From the NCBI GenBank assembly GCA_035363255.1, contig DAOSES010000004.1, forward strand, positions 1 through 64,000: 64,000 bases of DNA. Direction: 5' to 3'. Positions 7,691 to 17,139 of the stretch are shown here, in pieces; the first letter of the stretch is position 1; every line of letters begins with the position of its first letter. Below the pieces are notes generated by a model, which ran no database searches, had not been told where the DNA came from, and saw only the letters and a list, made by a program, of their open reading frames with translations. The stretch is from T3SED10-260 sp035363255. GTDB lineage: Bacteria; Caldisericota; Caldisericia; UBA6126. The translations under genes and the position numbers were made by a program.

Positions 7691-10548
7691 CTGGGTTTTG
7701 TATGCAAATAGATTTTAAGCAGAAAATTGTAGCAGCTTTTGAAAGTTTAACGTCAAATCAATTAATCTCGGACATTCATCTTTCCGATGAAGAGTATTTG
7801 GATTTGATCGATTTGGTCAAAAGAAGAATCAAGAATTTACTATCTCATATCACTACAATTCCTCCAATAGATGAGTTTTTATCTCTCGCCTTGGTGCAAA
7901 TTGGTATTAGAGAATATGAGGACGGAAATTATTGGGGATATTTTGATGCGTTAATGGATGAAAATTTTTCTCCAGCCTATCACTCATATCTTGGAAACAT
8001 ATTTTTTTCAACTTTGGATAAATATAAATTGTTTAAGCACAGGGACGACAAAACGGTAAATAGAAACTCATATGTTCAGAATATTTTAATGCACGGATTT
8101 GTCCCTAAAAACTATTATCAGGATTTTTTTTCCTTTTTAGTTTCATTTTATGAAAAGAACTTAATAAGGGAAATCCCTGAAGACATCAACGAATCCTTTG
8201 ACGATCTTTGTATTTATATGATGGAAGCCCTTAAGTCAAAAAATGATGAAATTGGTATTGTTGAGTTGAGCGGAAAACCGACAAGGTATTATAAGCTAAA
8301 TAAGTCAACTCAACGGGTTTTAGCTGAAGAGAGCATTATTTCGAGTCGAAAAACAATGAGTAAGCTTCTCGATATAATTGATAGGTTTTATTGGCATGGA
8401 GAGCTTCCAGAAAACGAGACTTCAGACTTTATTGAATTGAACATTCTTGAATGGCTAAATCAGGGACCTGAGGAGTTTAAAGAAAAACTCAACAAATCGG
8501 ATAATGCAAAGAAACGCCTTTTTAATCAAAACCCCTATCTTCGATTTAATTATGAAAAGTACCTGGTTGAGCTGTTAATTCCCCCAAGAAAGCTTAGAGA
8601 ATCAGATTTCAAAGATTTTGTTTATGTCGAAATTGAAATTGAGAACGAAACAAACAGTATTCAGCTTGAGTCATATCGAGGTTATGGTGTCATCAACACA
8701 GAGGAAATGGCGATTCCAATTGAGAAGAACTTATTTTCTGAAATCTATATTAGAATTGTAAGCAATATGGTTTTAGCTGATTTTGTTGTTGAACCCCAGG
8801 AGTTTCTTTTTTTTACGAGTAAAAGCGATATGTTTCAACTATCATCAATGGATACTGGAAATGTAATTCTATTAGCAAAGCCTGGGGTAAGTGTTGTTTT
8901 CCCTGAAGGTTCGACTATGATGGACGATGATCCGCAAGATCTTGGTTTTGGAACATTTTACTATCTGACTATCGATGAAGAAAGTATTTTTTACATTGAT
9001 GATGTGCCAATGTCTTTTTCTCTTAGCTTTAATGAGGGCATATTCATGGATGGGAAGATTACTGAGGTGCAGTTCTTTGATCAACACAAAAACGAGTTGT
9101 TGGCAACAAGACGCCACCCTGTGGTTCATTTTAAACAAGCAACCAACAATACTTCAGATATAATAATCACGATAAATGGTATGGATGTTATACTTGAAAG
9201 CGGATCGATCACCAAAATTCCTATTCCCAATGAGTTTGAGTATTTTGGTGTAAAAGTTGATTTAATGGAAATTTTACCAATAGACAGCAAAAGATATTCC
9301 ATAAGTCTTTCGTATGAAGCAAGTAAAGAAGCTCTCAAAATCGATTACCTTCTCATTCCAGATTTTTCTGTCATTCCAGATGAAAAGGTGTATATTTACA
9401 AGAAATTTGCTCTAGTAAAATTTACTTGCTCTCAGCAAATTGAATCTTTAGATCAGTCTGTACCGGTTTCTTACAATGAGTTCAAGCTTCAACTATCAAA
9501 GGAATTGTTCAAGTTTTCCATTAAACTGGATAACACCTATTTGTTTCATTATACCTGCCCCATTTTAGCATGGAGGTTTGATGGCCTAGGTTGGAATTAT
9601 GAGCAAGTAGAGTATATCTGGATCAATGATATGGATTCAAACCTCTCAATCAGACTACCAAACGTACTAAAAATCTCTTTAGTTGAAATGGAAGATTCCG
9701 TGAAGGTAAAGGAAAGCCATTCAAATAACTCATTAGTGCATTTATTTGACCTCACTGATTGGTTGGTTCAGTTTAGAAAGTCCTCAGTTATTTGGCGAAA
9801 CATCATGCTTAGAATATTTTTTTCCAATCATACTACCAAGACCTTAACTTTGTTTAAGGTTCTAACCTCAATGGTGATTAATAAATTTGAAGTTAATCCC
9901 GATCCAAATAGTTCTTCTCTTGTTTGTTTAGCGGATTATATGGGTCCATTCCACTTATACATGGATGTCTTCGACCTTGGAATTCGGGAAAATGTATATA
10001 AATGCCTGACCTTAAACAATGGAATCACCAGCCTTGACCAAACATCAAACTCAAAATCCTATCGCTTTGAGTTGAATATAGATGATTCAGAAGGGATTTC
10101 AAACAATGGAATTCAGGAGCCTTTGCTTAAGCACATTTATATTCCAAATCTTGTCAATTATGAGCTGCATTTAATAACAGTGTTTTTTGAGGATGGGATA
10201 TTCGATATTCAAAACTCTGAGTACCGAATTTTGGAGATCGAAGAGGATCCTAAAAACTGTGAAGCATACTTTGGAAAGATGGAATGTAAAAATCAAATGA
10301 ACCAAGGCAATACTCTTTGCGAAAAGGTAAAAATAACAAAGCCTCTTGGGGGCTCAAAACTTATCATACAATGTTTTGATTCTGAGTCTAAAGACTGGAC
10401 AAATTTTGTGTATGACAAAGCAACAAATGAATTATTGACTATCGAGAGTAAGATCTTAAACACTCCGGGAATAAAGATGGATCGATTTCTTTTCCTTTAT
10501 GAAGATGAAGTTGATTTTGAAGTTGAATACAGGAGGATTGATGAATGA
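7675..10548 (+). CDS. Large protein of unknown function coupled to a DruE-like helicase
   Basis: A 957-aa acidic protein that I do not recognise. It shows no signal peptide, membrane span, Walker motif or nuclease signature. The N-terminal 300 residues look helical, and the remainder looks rich in alternating hydrophobic (beta-type) segments. Its stop overlaps the start of the DEAH helicase by ATGA (10545-10548), so the two are translationally coupled and probably act together. By position and size it could be the analogue of DruH, the large companion of DruE in type III Druantia, but I see no sequence proof. The start is uncertain: ATG 7675 sits only 3 bases after GGAGG (7667-7671), while a better-spaced ATG at 7679 opens a different 10-codon frame. 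ATG 7702 is another candidate. Confidence 0.7.
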   Translation: MDEFKAGFCMQIDFKQKIVAAFESLTSNQLISDIHLSDEEYLDLIDLVKRRIKNLLSHITTIPPIDEFLSLALVQIGIREYEDGNYWGYFDALMDENFSPAYHSYLGNIFFSTLDKYKLFKHRDDKTVNRNSYVQNILMHGFVPKNYYQDFFSFLVSFYEKNLIREIPEDINESFDDLCIYMMEALKSKNDEIGIVELSGKPTRYYKLNKSTQRVLAEESIISSRKTMSKLLDIIDRFYWHGELPENETSDFIELNILEWLNQGPEEFKEKLNKSDNAKKRLFNQNPYLRFNYEKYLVELLIPPRKLRESDFKDFVYVEIEIENETNSIQLESYRGYGVINTEEMAIPIEKNLFSEIYIRIVSNMVLADFVVEPQEFLFFTSKSDMFQLSSMDTGNVILLAKPGVSVVFPEGSTMMDDDPQDLGFGTFYYLTIDEESIFYIDDVPMSFSLSFNEGIFMDGKITEVQFFDQHKNELLATRRHPVVHFKQATNNTSDIIITINGMDVILESGSITKIPIPNEFEYFGVKVDLMEILPIDSKRYSISLSYEASKEALKIDYLLIPDFSVIPDEKVYIYKKFALVKFTCSQQIESLDQSVPVSYNEFKLQLSKELFKFSIKLDNTYLFHYTCPILAWRFDGLGWNYEQVEYIWINDMDSNLSIRLPNVLKISLVEMEDSVKVKESHSNNSLVHLFDLTDWLVQFRKSSVIWRNIMLRIFFSNHTTKTLTLFKVLTSMVINKFEVNPDPNSSSLVCLADYMGPFHLYMDVFDLGIRENVYKCLTLNNGITSLDQTSNSKSYRFELNIDDSEGISNNGIQEPLLKHIYIPNLVNYELHLITVFFEDGIFDIQNSEYRILEIEEDPKNCEAYFGKMECKNQMNQGNTLCEKVKITKPLGGSKLIIQCFDSESKDWTNFVYDKATNELLTIESKILNTPGIKMDRFLFLYEDEVDFEVEYRRIDE

Positions 10549-13500
10549 TATTTCGACCAGCAGAATCTTCAAAGCGAATAGTTGAGTTTTATAGGAATTA
10601 TTTACTTAGTACTTTTCAAACCAGCAATGAGGACTACAACAAACAATTTGAAGAGCAATTGCTCAAAAGTGAAATTATTGCTAAAGGTCCTTATCTGAAC
10701 TTATCGGATGCATATCTGAAAGATTCATCTATTCTCGATTTGATTGAACAAAACATTCTTCATTCTGATTTTACTAACCTCAAATCTTTACATCCAAATA
10801 GGAAGCTTTATAAACACCAAGTGGATGCAATTTTAAGAGTGATGGAAGAAAAAAACATTGTTGTTTCTTCGGGCACGGGATCAGGAAAAACAGAGTGTTT
10901 TTTAATTCCAATTATTAATCATTTACTTAAGCAGAAAGCTGATGGAGCACTAACTCCAGGGATCCGAGCTTTGATGATTTATCCAATGAATGCATTGGTA
11001 AACGATCAAATTTTTAGACTCCGGCAAATATTACAGGATGTTCCCGAAATTACTTTTGGGCGATATACAGGTGAAACAAAAGAGTCTAGCAAGGATGCAC
11101 TAAATGAATATCACTCCAGGGAACATTCTAAACCTATACCAAACGAGTTGATTTCACGGGAGCAAATGCGAAAAACACCTCCTCATATATTAATCACCAA
11201 TTATTCGATGCTTGAATATCTGCTGTTGCGACCCGATGACCATGTGTTTTTTAACCCCCCATTTAACACTCAATGGAGATACCTGGTTCTGGATGAGGCT
11301 CATTCCTACCATGGTGCCAAGGGTATTGAAGTATCGATGCTGCTAAGAAGAGTGAAAGCGAAACTGAACTCTCCAAAACTGAATTATGTTTTGACCAGCG
11401 CAACCTTGGGCGAAAAGGAAGATAACCCCCAAGTGGTAGAATTTGCGAAAGTTTTGTGTAGTGCTCCTTTTTATGAGGAAGAAGTAATTCGATCAGAAAA
11501 ATCTATACCGATGGCGGTAGATGAAATACGACAAAGCGATTTATCCCTTTTTTCTGAACTGGCCAGAGAGATTAGAGATAATTCTCCAAAAGAAGATTTA
11601 ATAAAGATTATTCGGGAACATTCTAAGCTGCCTATCGATGAGTCTTTGAGCACTGAAGAGATATTGTATAACCTAATACTCCATGATGATTTTTATTATA
11701 AGCTTCGACTGGTTCTCGCTACTCCAAAAACATTAGAGGAAGCGTCAAAACAACTTGAAGTTGAGGAAGCACTATTGTCTGATTATATAGCGGTAGCTTC
11801 CAATGCTGAAAAAGATGGGGATCGAATTTTTGAAGCTAAATATCACTTATTCATCAAAGGCATTGAAGGGGTGTTCGTGACACTTGCTCCTTCGAACAAA
11901 TTGTTTTTACAAAAAAGGGATGAGCTTCATAATAGAATTAGCGATCGTTTCAAGGAAGTATATAAAGTATTTGAAATTACCTTTTGTTACAATTGCAACG
12001 TCATATTCATCATTGGAATGATTGAGGGTATTAAATTGATACAACCCTCAGCAAACCACGAATCAAACAGGCTGGAAGCCTTTATGCTGGTGGAATCCGA
12101 GGATGTGGATGAAGAAATCGATAAACCAGAATACTATTACCTTTGTTCAATTTGCGGAGCTATTCAACGATCAACTGCTATAGGTGATTTTCCTTGCAAC
12201 CATGATAGACGCTTTTTTCAAAAAGTTCTTAGGGTAGGAGATGAAAAAAAACAACTTCTTGATGAATTACATACTTGCCCGAATTGCGGTATTAGAAATA
12301 ACAGAAGAAACATTTTGGTTCCATTTTATTTGTCTCAGGATTTGGCTACTGCTATTATTGCTACAGCTTTATACAAGGAACTTCCAGAAAAAAAGATCTC
12401 AAAAAAGTATGAACCCTTTCATGATTTTTTTGGTGAATCAGGTAGCAAGCAAGTAGTGAATGAAGAAAAAATCACCAAACAATTTTTAACTTTTTCTGAT
12501 AGTAGACAATCTGCAGCCTTTTTTTCTCCCTATCTTTCGATCACCTACAAAGAAGCTTTAACAAAAAGGCTCATGAGCGAGATAGCTAGTCAATATGTTC
12601 ATCAAATGACCCATGAAGGAATGTCTTTGAAGAATTTCGTACAACATATCGAAGATTTAATGGATGAGCACAGCATTAATGATAAGGACGAAAGAAATAG
12701 AGAAGCCTGGTTGGAAACGCTTAAAGAAATGAGTAATTTTAAATCTAAAAACGCTCTTCAAAATCTTGGGATTCTATATTATGAAATTGAAGATGTAAGC
12801 GATAGAGGTAATGAGCAATATGGATTAAGCAAAGATGAAGTAAATATCCTTTTTAAATTAATGGCAAGTCGCTTTTTAGCTGAAGCTGCGGTGAGTATTC
12901 CTATTGGTCTTACTCGTGCTCATTTCAAAAGGATTACCACTAGTGGTTTGGAAAGAAGTTTTGAGAAAGAGTGGTCGGACAAAAGCTATTTGGTTAACTG
13001 GCTTCCGAAAGGTAAAACCAGCTTGTCTACCAAATATTTAAGCAGGTTTATTAAGACTAAAGATCCCAGGGCGATCCTGGAAGAAATTTGGGATTTGTTT
13101 GTTAGTAGAGGATATTTATCATTTGTTAACAACGCTTACAAAATGAAGTCGGAAAAAATTAGAGTCAGAAAACCTGAAAGGCTGTTTATTTGCTCTCGAT
13201 GTAAGAAGATTACACCCTATAATATTAGAAATTTCTGTATCCATGGAAACTGTGACGGTGAATTGTTGGAATACGATTTCACCAATGAGCTGAAAAACCC
13301 GCATTATCGTAATTTGTATACTGAGTTATCACTTCAGGACATGAAAGTCAGAGAGCATACTGCTCAATTATCGAGTGAGTGTGCTTACCAGTATCAAAAT
13401 GAGTTTAAAGATAAAAAAATAAATATTTTGAGTTGTTCTACTACTTTTGAAATGGGTGTGGATATTGGAACTCTGGAGACTATTTTCCTCAGAAACATGC

Positions 13501-15221
13501 CTCCTTCTCCTGCTAACTATATTCAACGAGCGGGAAGAGCCGGTCGTTCTACGAAATCAGCAGCGTATGCCCTTACTTATTGTTTGAATAATTCCCACGA
13601 TTTGAATTTTTATAAAAACCCCTTGGATATGATCCAGGGAGTGGTACGTCCGCCCTATTTCAATATTCGTAATCAGAAAATATGTATCCGTCATATATTT
13701 GCATCTGCTTTTTCCTTTTTCTGGCAAAAGCACAAAGAATACTACGCAAAAAATATTGGGGATTTCTATGATAAATCCAGTCACATGGAATTTCTCAGGT
13801 ATCTGGATGCAAGACCAGAAGATTTAAAGCTATATTTGCTTAAGATTGTCCCTGAGGGGTTAGTCGAAGAATTCCAAGTGAATAATTTTGGATGGACCAC
13901 ACGATTACATAGCGAGGATCTATTTCATCCAGGCACACTAGATCTTGCTATGAAGAATTTTGAGCAGGATTTGGCTGATCTTGGTAAAGCATACAAGCAA
14001 TATAGTGCGTTGGAAAAAAAGACTGAAATAGGTTCGAGCGGGAGCATTAGCTACAAAAAAGGTGAGATTTCAAGATCAATCAAGACGATACAAGGTGAAT
14101 ATCTAATTGATTTTTTATCTCGGTTTAATTTGATTCCGAAGTATGGTTTTCCGGTAGATACCGTAGAGTTGAGGGGTTTTGGTGCAAACGCAACCAGCGG
14201 ATCGTTAAGATTAAATCGTGATCTGCTTACTGCTATATCTGAATTTGCTCCTGGTTCAGAGATTATTGCTAATGGGAAAATTATAAGAAGTAGATATTTA
14301 AAGGTAATTAAAGGGTATAGTTGGCCCAAATACAAGTATGCTGTTTGTGATAATTGCCAAACTCTTAGTCGTGTTCTTTGGACAGATGCGAGTGGAAAGT
14401 TAGATCGGTGTAGTCAGTGTGGGCAGGAATTTAAGGGACCCAAGGTGAAGAAGCTGGAATATGTCATACCAAAGTTTGGTTTTGTGATGGACATTGAAGA
14501 GCCACTACCCGCAGGTACGGAAAAACCAAAAAGAACCTATCGGGGATCGATTGCCTATATAGGGGACGGTGAGAAGATCGATCGGAAAACAATTAACATT
14601 GGAAGGAATGAAATTGTTTATGGATCGAGTCAGGATGATTCTTTGCTTGTTTTAAATGAAGCTAATTTTTTTATTTGCAAAGAGTGTGGATTTGGTGAAG
14701 TTTCCGATGTTCCTTTTCCAAGCATAGAAAAGGAACATAAGCAATCTAATGGTTTTCCATGTTCTAACAAAAGATTGAGTCGTTTTAGCCTTGGGCATGA
14801 ATTTAAGACTGATGTATTGTTGTTGCAGTTTTTGAGCTTTGATCTTTTTGATTTTAAGCAAGCATGGACCATTCTATATTCGATCCTAGAGGGTATCAGC
14901 AAATATCTTAATATTGATCGTAATGAGCTCTCAGGGTGTTTGCATTGGTATCAAAATTCTTATCACCAAAGCGGTAACTATAGTTTTGTTTTATTCGATA
15001 ATACACCTGGGGGTGCGGGTCACGTTCGACAGGTCAAGAGTGAGTTTGTTCTTAGGGATGTTTTATTGAAATCGCAAGCTTTGATTAACAATTGCACTTG
15101 TGGGGGTGATGAGGCTGATACTGTGTGTTATGCTTGTTTGTGTAATTATTACAACCAAAAGCAGCATGACTTGATGAAGCGTAAGTATGCGATTGATTTC
15201 TTTAACAAGTTCTTTGAATAA
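10545..15221 (+). CDS. DEAD/DEAH-box helicase with zinc-ribbon clusters and DUF1998-like C-terminus (DruE-like)
   Basis: A 1558-aa superfamily 2 helicase. Motifs in order: YKHQVDAIL (Q-type), SGTGSGKT Walker A (about 109-116), LVLDEAHSYHG (about 249), TSATLGE, FSDSRQSAAFF, TTFEMGVDIGTLE and IQRAGRAGRS (about 994-1003). Cys pairs suggesting zinc ribbons occur near 533, 577, 881, 1265, 1288 and 1376. The C-terminus has DNTPGGAGHV and then a Cys cluster CTCGGDEADTVCYACLCNYY (about 1517-1536), typical of DUF1998 helicases such as DruE, DrmA/DrmB-type and MrfA proteins. It is coupled to the 957-aa gene by a 4-base overlap. An anti-phage role is inferred from the family and the island. A housekeeping repair role like MrfA is less likely given the context. 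Confidence 0.8.
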   Translation: MIFRPAESSKRIVEFYRNYLLSTFQTSNEDYNKQFEEQLLKSEIIAKGPYLNLSDAYLKDSSILDLIEQNILHSDFTNLKSLHPNRKLYKHQVDAILRVMEEKNIVVSSGTGSGKTECFLIPIINHLLKQKADGALTPGIRALMIYPMNALVNDQIFRLRQILQDVPEITFGRYTGETKESSKDALNEYHSREHSKPIPNELISREQMRKTPPHILITNYSMLEYLLLRPDDHVFFNPPFNTQWRYLVLDEAHSYHGAKGIEVSMLLRRVKAKLNSPKLNYVLTSATLGEKEDNPQVVEFAKVLCSAPFYEEEVIRSEKSIPMAVDEIRQSDLSLFSELAREIRDNSPKEDLIKIIREHSKLPIDESLSTEEILYNLILHDDFYYKLRLVLATPKTLEEASKQLEVEEALLSDYIAVASNAEKDGDRIFEAKYHLFIKGIEGVFVTLAPSNKLFLQKRDELHNRISDRFKEVYKVFEITFCYNCNVIFIIGMIEGIKLIQPSANHESNRLEAFMLVESEDVDEEIDKPEYYYLCSICGAIQRSTAIGDFPCNHDRRFFQKVLRVGDEKKQLLDELHTCPNCGIRNNRRNILVPFYLSQDLATAIIATALYKELPEKKISKKYEPFHDFFGESGSKQVVNEEKITKQFLTFSDSRQSAAFFSPYLSITYKEALTKRLMSEIASQYVHQMTHEGMSLKNFVQHIEDLMDEHSINDKDERNREAWLETLKEMSNFKSKNALQNLGILYYEIEDVSDRGNEQYGLSKDEVNILFKLMASRFLAEAAVSIPIGLTRAHFKRITTSGLERSFEKEWSDKSYLVNWLPKGKTSLSTKYLSRFIKTKDPRAILEEIWDLFVSRGYLSFVNNAYKMKSEKIRVRKPERLFICSRCKKITPYNIRNFCIHGNCDGELLEYDFTNELKNPHYRNLYTELSLQDMKVREHTAQLSSECAYQYQNEFKDKKINILSCSTTFEMGVDIGTLETIFLRNMPPSPANYIQRAGRAGRSTKSAAYALTYCLNNSHDLNFYKNPLDMIQGVVRPPYFNIRNQKICIRHIFASAFSFFWQKHKEYYAKNIGDFYDKSSHMEFLRYLDARPEDLKLYLLKIVPEGLVEEFQVNNFGWTTRLHSEDLFHPGTLDLAMKNFEQDLADLGKAYKQYSALEKKTEIGSSGSISYKKGEISRSIKTIQGEYLIDFLSRFNLIPKYGFPVDTVELRGFGANATSGSLRLNRDLLTAISEFAPGSEIIANGKIIRSRYLKVIKGYSWPKYKYAVCDNCQTLSRVLWTDASGKLDRCSQCGQEFKGPKVKKLEYVIPKFGFVMDIEEPLPAGTEKPKRTYRGSIAYIGDGEKIDRKTINIGRNEIVYGSSQDDSLLVLNEANFFICKECGFGEVSDVPFPSIEKEHKQSNGFPCSNKRLSRFSLGHEFKTDVLLLQFLSFDLFDFKQAWTILYSILEGISKYLNIDRNELSGCLHWYQNSYHQSGNYSFVLFDNTPGGAGHVRQVKSEFVLRDVLLKSQALINNCTCGGDEADTVCYACLCNYYNQKQHDLMKRKYAIDFFNKFFE

Positions 15222-15262
15222 CATTGGAGGTGGATGGGTGAGTGATTTAGAGAGTTTAAGGG
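15219..15262 (+). repeat. Duplicated translation-initiation leader, copy 2
   Basis: The same leader as at 7662, here with GTG at the functional start of the small membrane protein, followed by GAGAGTTTAAGG which matches AGTTTAAGG of copy 1. The two copies bracket the 957-aa/helicase gene pair. Confidence 0.6.
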
Positions 15263-15561
15263 AAGAAATTTTAGGCGATCATCTTATTAAGCAAGTCAGA
15301 ATTAGCCAAGAGAAATACCTGAATCTTTCTCCTGAAGAAAAAGAAAAGTGTTCAGAACTTGCTAATGGTTTGTATGCGTATAATAAAAAACTTGATATTT
15401 TCCCCGAAGAAACAGATAGTTTCCTTGCTTTAAAATCTTTTGAAGCTCAAATGGAAACCAGGAATGCGATTATTACCATCAAGAATATCGTAGTGTTTAT
15501 CTTTGTGATAAGCATTATTGCTTCAATTCTGTTACTTATCCTTCAAGCACAAAGGTTTTAA
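15238..15561 (+). CDS. Small C-tail-anchored membrane protein, paralogue A
   Basis: A 107-aa protein with a charged soluble N-terminal part and one hydrophobic segment near the C-terminus (about residues 83-103). I start it at GTG 15238, which has GGAGG (15226-15230) 7 bases upstream. The longer frame from 15187 would run into the helicase gene. It is clearly related to the protein at 16802: both begin MSD, share I-[ST]-x-E-x-Y-x-x-L-S-x-E-x-K-x-K-x-S, then a Y-x-K-x-L and P-[ED]-E-x-D-x-F pattern, then one membrane span. The family is unknown to me. It lies 17 bases after the helicase, so it could be a third component of that module. Confidence 0.7.
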   Translation: MSDLESLREEILGDHLIKQVRISQEKYLNLSPEEKEKCSELANGLYAYNKKLDIFPEETDSFLALKSFEAQMETRNAIITIKNIVVFIFVISIIASILLLILQAQRF

Positions 15562-15624
15562 GCTATAGATGATCATTAATGCCAGCAGAAGGACAGATTT
15601 TAAAGTATGTGTTGAGCTGAGATT

Positions 15625-15650
15625 CATGAGAGCATACAAGTGGGATAGGG
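15625..15650 (+). repeat. Second copy of the minisatellite end
   Basis: CATGAGAGCATACAAGTGGG plus ATA is identical to the right end of the 12-base repeat array at 7574-7596. It lies in the gap between the small membrane protein and the secreted nuclease gene. Confidence 0.6.
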
Positions 15651-15684
15651 TATGCTGCATGCTTAACAAAGGAGGGCATATAAC

Positions 15685-16752
15685 ATGTTGAGGAAAAAGT
15701 ATCTGGCACTGATTCTTGCCCTGGTGTTGGCATTACTGCCTTTTCATGCCTATTCCAGCACTTTGAAGAGCATTATGCTCCAGATTAATTCAAGCACAGC
15801 CTATGTAAACATGGAACCAGTGAAACTGGATGCGGCTCCGATGATAAGCAATGGCAGGACTATGGTGCCTTTGCGTTTTATAGCAGAGCACTTTGGAGCC
15901 AGGGATATCACTTTCCAGCCCGAAACGAAGGTGGTGCTTATTGAGTTGGAAGATCCTCAAAGCCTGAGGGATGAAAATGCTCAACTACGCACTGAAAACG
16001 AAGCTCTTAAGAAAAGGATTGATGAACTGGAAGGATCGTTATCGGATGAAACGGAGGAGGAGTTTTTGGTTTGCAGTGTGATTGATGGGGATACGATTGA
16101 GCTATGCAATGGGGAACGGGTGCGCTATCTTGGGATTGATGCTCCGGAGTCTCATATGCCCTATCATGCAGAGGCTCTGGCGTATCATCAAAATCTTGTC
16201 ATGGGAAAGAAAGTACGTCTTGAGTATGATGTGCAAAAGCGCGATGCTTTTGGGCGTTTGATGGCGTATGTTTGGCTGGAGGATCGGATGGTGAATCGCG
16301 AGGTATTGCTTGCAGGTTTTGCCATACTTTATACTCTTCCGCCTAATGTGAAGTATGCGGATGTTTTTTTTGAAGATATGAAAACTGCGCAAAGTGCTTT
16401 TGTGGGTATTTGGGCAGAGCTGAAGGACCGCGTTAAGATCAGTTTTGTGAACTATGATGCTGAGGGAGACGATCGTAGCAACTTGAATGGGGAATGGGTG
16501 GAAATCCGTAATGGAACCACCTTGGATCTGGACATGACCGGCTTTATTCTGACTGACGACTCCCAGCACGAATTTGTTTTCCCTGCTTTTATTTTAGGGG
16601 CAGGGAAATCGGTAAGGGTGCATACTGGCTCGGGGGAATCAAGCGCTGATGTTTTGTTTTGGGGAAGCGGGACGCCTATTTGGAACAATGATCATGACGT
16701 GGCGTATTTATATGATTCGAATCGAACCTTATTGGACAAATGGAGCTATTAG
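15685..16752 (+). CDS. Secreted stalk-domain / thermonuclease / lamin-tail protein
   Basis: A signal peptide (about 1-25) is followed by a copper-amine-oxidase-N-like stalk domain with the hallmark GRTMVPLRFIAEHFGA (about 53-68). A short coiled coil follows (about 92-118), then a staphylococcal-nuclease domain (about 125-250). Residues matching the SNase active site are visible: R and E in RVRYLGIDAPES and R in RDAFGRLMAYVW. The last 100 residues form a lamin-tail-like domain (EWVEIRNGT, LTDDSQHEFVFP). It should act outside the cell as a Ca2+-dependent nuclease, cleaving DNA or RNA. GGAGGG (15671-15676) sits 8 bases before the ATG. It lies between two paralogous small membrane-protein genes. 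Confidence 0.88.
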   Translation: MLRKKYLALILALVLALLPFHAYSSTLKSIMLQINSSTAYVNMEPVKLDAAPMISNGRTMVPLRFIAEHFGARDITFQPETKVVLIELEDPQSLRDENAQLRTENEALKKRIDELEGSLSDETEEEFLVCSVIDGDTIELCNGERVRYLGIDAPESHMPYHAEALAYHQNLVMGKKVRLEYDVQKRDAFGRLMAYVWLEDRMVNREVLLAGFAILYTLPPNVKYADVFFEDMKTAQSAFVGIWAELKDRVKISFVNYDAEGDDRSNLNGEWVEIRNGTTLDLDMTGFILTDDSQHEFVFPAFILGAGKSVRVHTGSGESSADVLFWGSGTPIWNNDHDVAYLYDSNRTLLDKWSY

Positions 16753-16801
16753 AGCGAAAGAATTGTTGAAGTTGATGAAGGGAAGAGGGAGGAGTTAAGA
16801 G

Positions 16802-17125
16802 ATGTCTGATGTAAATTTTCTTAAGGAAAAGCTATTGAAACAGTTTGTAAAAGAGGAAATTCATATCACTCCAGAGCAGTATGTTGAGTTGTCTGAAGAA
16901 AAAAAGGCAAAGTATAGCTACATTGATGACGTTGATCCTTACTATACTAAAGTATTGGAAGTTTCACCCGATGAGTTTGATGTGTTTTATAAGATCAAGT
17001 CTTTGGATATACAGTATAAGAGTTTGCAAATACTGCAGTTTTTCAAAACCATCCTTATCATAATTATTGTTTTGTATCTTATCCGCCTAATTTTTAGTAC
17101 GAGTTATATGTTAACTTTGTTTTAA
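16802..17125 (+). CDS. Small C-tail-anchored membrane protein, paralogue B
   Basis: A 107-aa protein with a hydrophobic segment at about residues 80-100, preceded by GGGAGGAG (about 16787-16794). It is a diverged paralogue of the protein at 15238, with the same MSD start, the same ITPEQYVELSEEKKAKYS-type block and the same P-x-E-x-D-x-F pattern before the span. The family is unknown to me. The two copies flank the secreted nuclease gene with short gaps and common orientation, so membrane immunity or secretion support is possible, but that is inference only. Confidence 0.65.
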   Translation: MSDVNFLKEKLLKQFVKEEIHITPEQYVELSEEKKAKYSYIDDVDPYYTKVLEVSPDEFDVFYKIKSLDIQYKSLQILQFFKTILIIIIVLYLIRLIFSTSYMLTLF

Positions 17126-17139
17126 GAATCTGATATGAA

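Noticed and set aside
7456..7707. Minus-strand 83-codon frame over the minisatellite
   Set aside because: Its tetrapeptide pattern simply follows the 12-base repeat, it overlaps the start of the long gene and has no ribosome site.
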